From positions 5,842,092-5,906,091 of the forward strand of contig CM119266.1 in NCBI GenBank assembly GCA_051294375.1: a DNA stretch of 64,000 nt. The letters run 5' to 3'. Made by a program: the position numbers and the translations under genes. The first letter of the stretch is position 1. Each line of letters starts with the position of its first letter. Source of the DNA: Paraspadella gotoi (Eukaryota > Chaetognatha). Positions 1-9,152 of the stretch are shown one piece after another. The notes below the pieces were generated by a model that was not told where the DNA came from, did not search any database, and saw only the letters and a program-made list of their open reading frames with translations.

Positions 1-211
1 CTTAAAGGGAATCAAGAATATCTGGGATTTAATAAACTTATCCTTGCGAGATTATTGAACAAAAGCGACGTAATTATAGTTATATTTATACTCAGTTAAT
101 AAACCTCTATTCAATATCATAACAAAGTCTAAGGTATTAATGAAAAGAAACTTATCAACTATCATAAAACTAAGTCGCGCGCCCCCCTTCGTTCTTTTCT
201 TTTCTCCAAAG

Positions 212-734
212 ATGGCGTTCGCCATCTCCGAACCCAAGGATGACGACGACGACGAGGGTCGACAATTGACGTCGCCCGTTGTCGACGACGACGATTACGA
301 CGACGAAAACGACGACCGACGACCTTTAGAGAACGAGTGGAAAAGAGACGCCGACGACGACGAAATAAACGACGACGATCACTCGTTGCCCGTCGAAGTC
401 TCTGTCTCAGCCTCCAACGCTTCGTCGGAGTCCGCGACCCGTTCCGCGGAAGATCGAGAGAGAGCGTTTACGATCGAAGTTCCTCAGGTTTGGTGGCTGA
501 GGGAGAGTGGGCGAGGAAGAGGGCGAGGCGATCGGGAATAACAAGATTCAATTTTAAGGGGAGAGATGGAAAATGTAAAATGGTAAAAAACGAAGTGAAA
601 AGGAAACGAAAGGAAAAGGAAAGTATTAAGTATTGGAATGAGTAAAACGGGGAAAGGATATGGAACGAAAAATGTGTGGCTAAAAAAAAAGAAAAAAGGA
701 AGGTGATTGATCGTTTGACCCAAATTTTAAAATC

Positions 735-814
<80 letters not shown>

Positions 815-1166
815 CCTCTTCTTTGCTTTTCCCACTCATTTCCCCCCTTTCTCCCCCAACCAGGCCGTCCCCGACTCCGTCCCCCCATGGAAACGCAACT
901 TTCTCCGCGTCTTCATGGTTTGCCTGACGGCCGGTTTCGCGATGCTACTCAAGAACTACTTCTTCTACCTCAGCGCCTTCACTGGTTCAATCGGCAGCGT
1001 TCTCCTCGCATACATCCTTCCCTGTTACTTTCACATCAAACTCTGTCCCAACGACTTGACGAAGGCAGTCTTCGCCAAGGACGTGGGCATCATGATATTC
1101 GGGGCGGCAGCCGGAGCATTTGGACTTTATTCGGTCATGGGAGAGTTTTTTGGGAAAGGGGATTAA
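212..1166 (+). CDS. Amino-acid transporter, Aa_trans/SLC36-like: last two exons
   Basis: Two exons join in phase 0: 212-487 (acceptor after a pyrimidine tract ending CAAAG, donor CAG/GTTTGG) and 864-1166 (acceptor CAACCAG, stop TAA). The last exon encodes hydrophobic segments around FLRVFMVCLTAGFAM, GSIGSVLLAYILPCYF and KDVGIMIFGAAAGAFGLYS. This is the pattern that ends Aa_trans proteins: a G-S-x-x-S then P-containing helix, then K-D-x-x-I-x-x-F-G-x-x-x-G-x-x-G-x-Y. The family comprises multi-pass secondary transporters of amino acids in plasma or lysosomal membranes. The 212-487 exon starts with MAFAISEP, probably the end of a helix, followed by an acidic Asp-rich loop of about 90 residues largely encoded by GAC repeats, much longer than usual at this place. 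The 376-base intron carries a large (CT)n run. Upstream exons lie outside the window. Family call good, subfamily uncertain. Confidence 0.68.
739..811. repeat. (CT)n microsatellite in transporter intron
   Basis: Nearly pure CT dinucleotide run interrupted once, lying directly upstream of the pyrimidine tract and acceptor of the last transporter exon; it may extend that tract. Confidence 0.95.
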
Positions 1167-2746
1167 GGTGGTTATTGGAGGTTGTGAACCCGGTGGTGGA
1201 ATCGGAGTGAAATCGGGGGTTTAACTCGGAAGGATGCGGAGTGAAGTCGGTTTGGAATCGTATTGGGGGGGTGACGGCGGAGGCTGTGAGATAATTTAGA
1301 AGTGATTAAAGGCGTGGGTGAGTTTCAGAACTGCAAGGTAAGAGTATTGGCCGAGTTTTTGTTTTGGTAAAAAAGTTTTGTGTCTTTTGGCAACTCGTGT
1401 TGACCGCGGTCATCAATATTATTTGTGACTGAGGTTATCTTGATGACCGAAGTCAACTCGAGTCGCCATAGTATTGCAAAAGTGAAACGTTTAAACTATT
1501 TTCATCTTGTCTTATGATTGAGTACTAGGAACGAAATGAGTTCAGTAACAAAACGATTGGAAGAAACGAACTTTTACTAAAAATTGTTATTTTAAGTTTA
1601 AACAGAGATTAAACTTGAACAAAGAGAGATTTTTAGAAAGATTTTCCAAATCTTTTTACATAAACATTGATTTTCGCCACGCGAATGTGAATATATATCG
1701 AACAAATTTAATTTACTTTTTTCTCCCTAAATTTCTGTATCAGTTTATATGAGTTGTTATTCTTTGATTCGTTGATAAATGTTACAATTACTATCCAGTT
1801 ATTAAAATCGGTGTTTAGATGCTCTTTTAATTTATACAATTTATACTGTTATCATACAATTATATCGTGTTACATCATGTCTTACCCGAGTTCGTTTCGT
1901 TTTTGCCCGAGAAAAGAAGTTCGTCTGAAAATTAAAGGAATTTAATTATGTAGTTTTATCTTTATTTATGATAAAAACTTCATCGACCATCCACAGTAAA
2001 TAATAGTAATGAAAAGTTTCTTTACGAATTTTGCAATTTTGCCCAAAAAAAAAAAAAATTTCCATGATGAAGATAATTTTAAAAAAATCATCTCACCGTT
2101 TAGGTTAAAGATTAAGGGTCAAAGTTCGAAATAATAATTAGGTATTAGGGTTGAGCATTGTGAAGAAAATAGTACGCTGTGGCAACAACAACGCTCGACC
2201 TCATGAGATCAACAACTCTTTCTCTCAATCTCTCCCAACTGCATCAACGCCTCGCCTGCTTATAATTTACCGTCTCTCTTTCTCTCATACATTTCGATTG
2301 AACTATCCAATATCCAGTATCCATCTCCCGTGCAGCCAATTTTCACTGATCTTTTTTGTGTTATTTTTTTATCGTAATCTGGAAAGAGGACGAATCTCTA
2401 ATCCTTATTTTCTACTCGTTAAGAAACGTCGTTCTTGCTTCCAAATCCCGTTTTTCGTCTTTCCGATAAATATTTTTTTTGATAATAGTTTCTAAAAATT
2501 AGAAAATTCTTATTCTTCAAGAAGCATATGTTAAACAGTTCGAGTGGGCGACGTTTTGAAAATTGTTTCCGCTAGCGTGAGAGAAAGATTGAGTAATAAA
2601 TTAATAATATAATATGATTGAGAAAAAGATTGAGTTATGAAGTTAGGAAATTATTCGGGTTAAATTTTAAGATTAAAATTAAGCCATTGAAGTGTCTTCT
2701 GTCACGCGTTGTGACTCACCCGTGACTCACTCGCGTTGTGACTCAC
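1167..2746. other. Intergenic stretch between convergent transporter and carbonic anhydrase genes
   Basis: AT-rich apart from about 1190-1310, which is probably 3' UTR of the transporter. I searched both strands for the missing 3' exons of the carbonic anhydrase (zinc-ligand HFHWG-type motif) and found none. Short open frames near 1754-1945 and 2151-2495 have AT-driven composition and no splice or start support. Confidence 0.5.
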
Positions 2747-3356
2747 CCTGACAATGACGAAAATGGACTTGGACGATGAGACCAGAATTACGAACCAGAG
2801 TCTCTTTGCACAAACCGTAGTTGAATACCAACGGACGCAATTCGAGGTTCGGATCTGTGAGAGAAGTTGGTGAATGGCGAAGAGGTGAGGGAATAAATCG
2901 TTTACTAACATTTGGACTTGTGCATTTGTGATCACTACCTGTGATATTTGTATTTATGGATAGTCGTGATATTTTAAAAATGTGAAAGTGTCGATGAACG
3001 AAATTAAAGTATTGCGTTAATGAAGAATTGAGTACTTGTCATGAAAATTTGCGTAATTGTAAAATTAATATTGGTACAACCGATAAATAAATTATTCTTT
3101 CATCAAACAAACTCGGTGTATGTCGCCGCCTAACATTGGAAAGGTTATTGAGGTCTAAAATATCCATTACTCTAACAATATCATATCAAGAACCTGTAAC
3201 CTTACAATCAAGACTCTCTCAAAATCTAGTTCTTAGCTCTCAGCGTGAGACCTTTTCACATTGACAGTTAAGATTCACCGTAAATTGCTTTCTTTGAGTC
3301 GATGTTGATCGGTGATTGGGCGTCTCCGATTTCGTCCACCAGCGTCAATGTCCATT
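2747..3356 (-). CDS. Alpha-carbonic anhydrase, partial (two internal exons)
   Basis: Exon 3356-3279 (acceptor ATCAACAG, donor TTACG/GTGAAT) reads WTLTLVDEIGDAQSPINI and onward; QSPINI is the hallmark N-terminal motif of alpha-carbonic anhydrases. Exon 2854-2747 (acceptor CTCTCACAG, donor CAGG/GTGAGT) continues DPNLELRPLVFNYG then LVRNSGLIVQVHF, the D-x-x-L-x-P-L-x-F-x-Y and N-x-G-x-x-V-x-V-x-F block. Phases agree: the split codon G/AT makes Asp. The family hydrates CO2 using zinc held by three histidines in later exons, which I do not find. The residue aligned with proton-shuttle His64 (N-x-G-H) is Leu. The 424-base intron holds a copy of the interspersed repeat. The N-terminal exon is also not found. 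It may be a gene with distant exons or a truncated relic. Confidence 0.75.
3070..3235 (-). mobile_element. Short interspersed repeat, copy 1 (degenerate)
   Basis: Starts with ATTGGTACAACCGAT (the terminal hairpin, one mismatch) and contains AATCAAGACTCTCTC, both diagnostic of the family. It lies inside the carbonic anhydrase intron. The central part is diverged. Confidence 0.7.
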
Positions 3357-4642
3357 CTGTTGATCACGTGACAATGTGAATTAATGTTTAGAAGTAAGGA
3401 TGACGTAAATCTTATACTCGAGCTTTGGCTTTTAAAAAGACAACACAAGTATCTCTGTCCCTTATACTTAAATTAAATATTTCATTTTATAAAATAGTTT
3501 TTAAAAGTAAAAATTATCATGATATTGGTACAACCAATGCAAAGTTTATTCATTAAATAAGATATCTTGCTCTTAACTTTTGTACAGGCTATGTGGGGAG
3601 TTAAAGGCTCCATACCTCTTACAAGATTAGTAGTATGTCACCGCAAGCTTTCACTTAAGACACTCTTTTATTTTGAAAGGTTCACGAAAATTTGCATTTT
3701 CATGACTACGTCTCAAATTGTACGTACATAGATAGAAAAGGGAATAAGCGATTAAACCTTAATTTATCGGAAAATTGACAAAACTTATTTAGAGATCTAA
3801 ATGAAGCGATATCTCGTGAGGATGAAAATGAAAAGGAAAAAAATCGTGAATCTGATGGCGAAGACAAACAGAGAGAGAGAGAGAGAGAGAGAGAGGAATC
3901 GATTTGAAGGGCGGAATGAAGGGGACAGGGAGAAGGGCGGGTCGAGAGATGAATAAGGGACTGAAAAGTGAAAGCGAGCGAATAGAGAGACAGAGACAGA
4001 GACAGACAGAGAGAGACAGAGAGACACGCACCCGAACGCCTCGAGCTTCCAATCGTTTAGGCAGATGTCAACACAAAAGAGACAAAAGTGAACAAAAACA
4101 GATGATGTCTGTCCCGAGGCGAAGTTAGACGAAAATAGGGTCACCCTCAAGCGTCGCCCTTCTCCGCCACAACCCCCCCCCCTTGGAATGCGTTCCCCCC
4201 CTCTCCTTCTCCCCCCCCCTCCTTGCAAAAACGTAGCTGTGTTGAAATTAATGTAAAAGCGAGTGGTTGTCGGAAGATATGTGAACTCTTGACTCAAGCT
4301 TTAGAATTAAATGCATGGGGAAAGTTATTTAAAGGCTAATTGGAAAGCTTGGAGAGCCTGGATTGTTTTATCTCCCTTTACGTTACCTTATATTACTTAC
4401 TATGATCGAAATTAAGTCCATATTTAAGCTAATTTATCATTCAATAGACTTGGGTTTCTATCTGACCACTCATCAGCCGCCTTCGTCTATTTTGACCAAT
4501 TTACTTTCACCCTTAATCTAATTTACATATTGCTGTAATTTAAAACTTTGTTTAATATTGGGAGAATTGGAATTAAATCTTAGTCTTTAATATAATTTAT
4601 CTCTTCTTTCAAACGGCCCGCAGTGGCGAAAATCGCCAAGAA
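3357..4642. other. Non-coding stretch with repeat copy and GA/CAGA tracts
   Basis: Holds interspersed-repeat copy 2, a (GA)n run at about 3869-3896, an AGAC/GAGA-rich block at about 3985-4030, and runs of C at 4175-4220. A - strand frame across 3797-4297 is open but is built largely from these simple repeats, and I do not accept it as a gene. Confidence 0.5.
3524..3670 (-). mobile_element. Short interspersed repeat, copy 2
   Basis: Begins ATTGGTACAACCAAT, then carries the family core (TGTACAGGCTATG, TTACAAGA, GCAAGCTTTCA) in the same order and spacing as other copies; the outer end past the GCTTTCA block is lost. Confidence 0.8.
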
Positions 4643-4860
4643 ATGAAGTGGTTTCTCCTACTTTTTCTTCCTCCTTCACTGTTTCTTTTGCTAATGCGAA
4701 CGGCGCCCGCGGCGGCGGATGAGGCGGCGTCGGCGGCGGCGACGGCGGCGGCGGCGGCGACCGCTGCCCGAAAAAAGCGCCTCATCCCGCCCGCGAATTC
4801 GAGGCTCTCGCGATACAAAGGAAATCATGTTTACATCGAATCGAATTTCGATAAAACAGA

Positions 4861-4894
<34 letters not shown>

Positions 4895-4927
4895 GTCGGA
4901 GAGAGAGCTGATAGAGATGAGGGCTAA
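4643..4927 (+). CDS. Possible secreted protein or propeptide (signal peptide, poly-Ala, RKKR site)
   Basis: A 94-residue frame in a GC-rich island within AT-rich DNA. The initiator context AAGAAATGA has a purine at -3. Residues 1-25 form a textbook signal peptide: a positive N-end, a Leu/Phe core (WFLLLFLPPSLFLLL) and small residues APAAA at the cleavage region. An Ala-rich stretch follows, then RKKR, a furin-type site, then LIPPANSRLSRYKG. The C-terminal third runs into a (CT)n microsatellite giving Ser-Leu repeats, so the real exon may end earlier at an intron. I recognise no family. The opposite strand is also open, and poly-Ala can arise from the GCG repeat alone, so this is only a candidate. 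Confidence 0.4.
4863..4893. repeat. (CT)n microsatellite
   Basis: Pure CT run of about 30 bases overlapping the 3' part of the signal-peptide ORF. Confidence 0.95.
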
Positions 4928-5012
4928 AAAGAAAAGATAAGCAGAAAATAAGAAAGATAAAATTCGCAAGAGAAATGATGTTTGAAGAGCAAGACTCTTC
5001 CCTCCTTCTGAA

Positions 5013-5138
5013 ATTGGTACAACCAATATAGAAATTATCCAATTAGCCATCTTGTCCCTGACTTTGGACAGGCTATGGTGCTTTAAGAAATTAAACTCAC
5101 TAATAAGATAATAGCATAGCAGGACCCTGCAAACTTTG
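5013..5138 (-). mobile_element. Short interspersed repeat, copy 3
   Basis: Carries ATTGGTACAACCAAT, then TTTGGACAGGCTATGGTG and GCATAGCAGGACCCTGCAA, the best preserved core blocks of the family. Truncated at the far end. Confidence 0.85.
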
Positions 5139-6132
5139 TTGTCACTGTCGTTTTCTTTGGATTTTAGTTTCAAGAATGACGCGAAATTATGTCATATAAC
5201 AATTATGAGATATTTCGTAGTTTATTAGGTTTTAAAAAAGTAAAAAAATTAGGACTGACTCAGGTTATTGGAAATAGTTCATCACATGGAACTTCATAAG
5301 CCTTGGAGACGATTATAATCACCGTCAATCCTATTGATTTATGAAACCCCTTTTTTTTCTTTTATTTTTTTTTAATCAAAGATTTTACATTTTATCGTCC
5401 GTTCAAATTTTTTTTGCACTTATGAGTTGAATTCAAATTATTACGAATTCTTTGCAAATTTGTTTTAAAAATAAAAACCCGAATTGCTTATGTCATTTTA
5501 GGAGCGAAAACCGAGCTTTGGGAATATGTGGTCCAAATTATTGAAAAAAATCAGATATTGTACCCCCTAAAAAATGATGCAAATGGCACGAAATTTCCGG
5601 TAAAATTTTTTTAACGTTAGAAGTTAAGAAGAAATTGAACTAGTATACGTGTATATGACCTAGATATTCTAGCAGAGGCGGGATAACCTGTGGCTTGTGG
5701 GTACCCGGGGTACCTCGGACAACCAGCACGGTAACATTTCGACTCCGTCATAAAGCGGAAGGCCGTGGAATTGAACTCGTGTCGTTTAATTAAGCTTGTA
5801 TTGTATGAAAATTTGCAAATTACTTGTTTCACTATTTTCTATTTTTATATTTTATGAAGGATTTACTATTTAATCTATATTCTTTAAATATATATATGTA
5901 TTGCTTTCTTAAAAAATATTTTACTTAACAATATATGTAACTATGTTACTATGCTAACATTGTTACCCCGCACGTTTACATCGGATAAAGCGAAAGCAAT
6001 CGCATCTCTTTCTGCCGTTCAGTCCGATGCATAATTGGTAGTCATTTTTATTCATTTTTATTCCTCGCAACATTTTCATTACGAACTGACAAAAGTTAAA
6101 CATTTAAAAGGTTACAAAATAAACAAACAAAT
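5139..6132. other. Non-coding AT-rich stretch
   Basis: No gene found. A GC-richer island at about 5665-5785 contains a GGTACCCCGGGTACC-type palindrome and matches the two tRNA promoter boxes loosely, but does not fold as a tRNA (see rejected items). Confidence 0.4.
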
Positions 6133-6390
6133 TTAAAAAGAAACACCGAGACACTCGTCAAACGAACCTGTATCGTCGAAGTCATCTTCTTCGTTATCCG
6201 ACGAAACTCCGGCATATCGAACGATCTTAGGCGCTTTTCGAAATCTCGTCTTGACCGAACTTTGCGAATTCGTTGTGACCGAACTTTGCTGATTCGACTC
6301 GGGCGAACTTTGCTGAGTCGTCGTCGTCGAACTCGGCGCGACGGTTTCGTCCGAAACCTTTAAGGTTCGTCTGAACCAACTGCGCGACAT
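6133..6390 (-). CDS. Small 85-residue protein with acidic C-terminal tail, single exon
   Basis: The initiator lies at 6390 in good context (GACAATGT), chosen over an in-frame upstream ATG at 6474 because the added 28 codons are AT-driven and lack coding character. The protein begins MSRSWFRRTLKVSDET, has a Ser/Thr/Gln-rich middle with three short degenerate repeats around QQSS/SQSSV, a basic patch (KTRFRKAPKIVRYAG) and an acidic tail (SSDNEEDDFDDTG) ending ECLGVSF. I do not recognise the family; the shape (short, disordered, basic then acidic) suits a nuclear or chromatin-associated regulator, but that is inference. Base composition is much richer in G+C than its flanks. Three CCAAT boxes lie 160-265 bases upstream, which supports a real compact gene. 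Confidence 0.5.
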   Translation of the reverse strand: MSRSWFRRTLKVSDETVAPSSTTTTQQSSPESNQQSSVTTNSQSSVKTRFRKAPKIVRYAGVSSDNEEDDFDDTGSFDECLGVSF

Positions 6391-6549
6391 TGTCAGTTGC
6401 GTGACTTTTGTTTTAAATTTTATTTTTTTTAAAAATGTTGAATAATCCCTCAATTCGTGATATTTTGTATACATATATTTTATATATCATTTAGTGTTTC
6501 CATCGGGTCTCGTTTCATCGCCATGCCACTTCCGCTGCCGCGCATGTAT

Positions 6550-6660
6550 GTTCCACCAATGACGTTGCCCGCGTACGAGATCGAGGGATCGACCAATCAG
6601 ATTTCGACTTTCGTCAGGTGACTGAAGGTAATCGAGAAATATATTTAACCAATCGTATGT
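6550..6660 (-). promoter_or_regulatory. CCAAT-box cluster upstream of the 85-residue gene
   Basis: CCAAT occurs near 6556, within GACCAATCAG near 6592 (full NF-Y consensus) and within AACCAATCG near 6648, on the + strand, 160-265 bases upstream of the - strand initiator at 6390. NF-Y sites work in either orientation. Confidence 0.4.
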
Positions 6661-7124
6661 AAACACATCGTGGACTTATAATTAATCGGACGCGAACAAG
6701 ATTTCTATTCAAATTAGGAAATAATAAATTTAGTTGAAATTAAAACAGCTTTTTCAAGATAATACAAATCAGTGGGAAATAAAATCTACCTAGAAGTTAA
6801 ACTATTTCATACTTCAAGTAGCGCACCAAATAAATTATATTAATTTATAAAATACCTAAATATCTAAATTGGAGTAACATTGCTATTTTGTTTATTTTTG
6901 TACTCTACTGGAATAGAAAGGAGCCAGTAAAAACAATTGAACTTTTTCCTGAATATAAATTTTTATATTAAATTTACTATTAATAATTTCTAATACTATC
7001 AAATACTGTTATTATTGACACTATTAATTACTCCACTCGGTAATGAGGCGTTTAATGGAATTGTCGAATTTTTTAGACAAACTTCAATGCCAAAATCTTT
7101 AAACTCTCTTCATTAATTCAGCAA

Positions 7125-7253
7125 TCATTCCCGCAATGGAGGTGACGTAGGGCTCTGACCAGCCACAGCTCTAGTTACTGACCCATCTGTAATTTTAAAC
7201 TCACCTAAATGGCCGATATCGAATGGAATGGGCAAGCCGAACTTCCTTCCCAT
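7125..7253 (-). CDS. Small ORF of 42 codons with optimal start context, unrecognised
   Basis: Begins ACAATGG (A at -3, G at +4) and reads MGRKFGLPIPFDIGHLG, then an open continuation to TGA ending SPTSPPLRE. An exact GTGAGT follows codon 16, so this may instead be a short first coding exon of a larger gene with later exons not found. Composition is GC-richer than the surroundings. No family recognised. Confidence 0.3.
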   Translation of the reverse strand: MGRKFGLPIPFDIGHLGEFKITDGSVTRAVAGQSPTSPPLRE

Positions 7254-7308
7254 TGTAACGACGAAACTGAAATGATTAATCTTTTGTTTTTTACATCTTA
7301 TTTTTTTC

Positions 7309-7321
7309 TGCCATCTAGTGA
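7309..7321 (-). promoter_or_regulatory. CTCF-like core motif
   Basis: The - strand reads TCACTAGATGGCA, one mismatch from the CTCF core CCACYAGRKGGCA. Single sites of this length occur by chance, and the window's phylum is unknown. Confidence 0.2.
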
Positions 7322-7372
7322 CCGTTTTGATTAAACAAAGTTAGATGATCATTTTTTTGGAGATCAATGACT

Positions 7373-7422
7373 TGACTTAAGTTAAGTTAAGTCTTAACTT
7401 AACTTAACTTAACTTTCATACT
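7373..7422. repeat. AAGTT/AACTT pentanucleotide foldback
   Basis: TTAAGTTAAGTTAAG is followed after a few bases by CTTAACTTAACTTAACTT, making a hairpin of pentamer repeats. Confidence 0.7.
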
Positions 7423-7581
7423 CGTATTTTCTAAAAGTTTTATCAGATTTTCGTGTTGTAATGTACGATAATTAACTAATTTCTAATTTCCTCGATTCTG
7501 ATTTTAGATTATCTTTTTAATGCATTGAACGTGGCGAATAACGATAAAATAAATTTTAAAAAATACCTCTGAGAGCAACAT

Positions 7582-7613
7582 ACAGTATCGGNNNNNNNNN
7601 NACCGATACTGTA
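7582..7613. other. 10-N gap inside a short palindrome
   Basis: TACAGTATCGG precedes and ACCGATACTGTA follows the N run at 7592-7601; the flanks are reverse complements, so the gap sits in a hairpin loop or marks an inverted join. Confidence 0.85.
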
Positions 7614-9152
7614 CCTATTCCAGCATCAATGTTTATCAAATTTAATAGTTTGATTGTCAAGATTTAACTAAAAACACTTAATCAGACCAAAAAACAAAGA
7701 AAACTATCTGAGAAACAAATCACTGAGTGAGGAAAAAACAACTTTGATTTATTACGTTCACGTTGGATTTTATTACAGCAAAAGAAACAAAAAAAAAACA
7801 AAAAACAGAGGTGCCAAAGAGAAACAAATCAACAACAACAAAGTGTCAATCACACACCGTCGATCTTCAAAGATCGAAAATATTTAAAACCGACATTTCA
7901 TTTCGCAAAAAATAGAAGCAACAAGAACAGAGCCTCAATATCTGATTAATCTAATGAAATTAATTTTTTTTTAAATTTAATAATCACAGCGATGGGTTAC
8001 TAACAATAATTTAGGCCTTTCGAACCTTCATTTTTCGAATTTCACGAGTTATTTTTTAATCTGCAAATAGATTTTTCTCATAGCTTGTTTTTGCCAAAGA
8101 AAGCTTTGTATGTATAATGTCATGCCTCAGGAGGATAAAATGTTTAATAGGCCAACGGGATTATTTTTCATAAATGTCGATTTTTTTAATAAACGATTTT
8201 TTTTAAGAATAGGCATCCATATTATTAGTTAGATGTTTCTTGTTTAAAAAAAAAAAATAATAACGTCTATGTATCTCTAAAAGGTTAAGCTATAAGCTAA
8301 ATAAAAAAATAAAAATAGTTATTAATTCCTAACTCCAAGGGAAGGGAAGAAAGGGAAAAAGAAGATAGGAAAAAGAAGAAAGAGGAAAATGTTAAAAATA
8401 AAAATAGAAAAGGAAAGGAGAAAAGGAAAGGAATTATTAAGAGAAGAAAATGGTCTAAGGAAAAGGGAGGAAAGAAAAGGAAAATAATGGACGAAAAAGG
8501 AGAAAAAGGCAAAGAGATTAAGAGGTGAATAAGAGATGAATTAAGAGGAAAGAGATTAAGAGACTATTAAGAGATTAGGAGAGGTGATTGTTAAGATTGG
8601 TAATAAAGGGTTGGAGGTTTGTGGAGAAAGGAGTATCTTACTAATCAGTGATCGGTAAGAGGAAGAGGAAAGAGGAAAGAATAAGGTTTAAGGGTCGTGG
8701 AGCAGGAAGAGGAGGGAGGAAGAGGAAGAATAGGGTTTAAGGATCGGGAGGAGTAGGAGGAGGGAGGAAGAAGGAGAATAGGGTTTAAGGGTCGTGAGGA
8801 GGAAGAGGAGGGAGGAAGAGGAAGAATAGGAGGAGTCTGCAGAAAACCCAGGAGAAAATAAGGTTAATATTAGGGAAGATATATAATGGAAGAAGAGACA
8901 CTATTTTCCGAAAGAGCCCTATTTCAGTTGCTTAATCCTTACTTAATTTAAACATATTATAGAAACCTGAGTTTTTGCCAAATTTAAACCTAACCCCTAA
9001 CCTTACTCTGTGACCTAAACCATTTTAACTTGAGCTTTAAACCTGAAAACTAACTTTTAGTAAATAGGGCCGAGGAAGGGCGAGAAAAAGAAGAAAAAGA
9101 AACAAATAAGAAAAAGAAATTAAAGAAAATGTAAAAACCCAAACAAAAAAAA
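7614..9152. other. AT-rich then purine-rich stretch downstream of the phosphatase gene
   Basis: No gene found. 8340-8830 is a purine tract on the + strand that includes about three diverged units of roughly 58 bases (AATAGGGTTTAAGGGTCG-type). Part of this may be 3' UTR of the - strand phosphatase, whose stop lies at 9153. Confidence 0.5.

Noticed and set aside
5660-5750. tRNA-like promoter boxes (TAGCAGAGGCGG and TTTCGACTCC)
   Set aside because: The T-stem and acceptor stem do not pair and the D-loop is too long; no cloverleaf can be drawn.
8980-9010. CCTAACCCCTAACC as telomeric repeat
   Set aside because: Only two imperfect units; no array.
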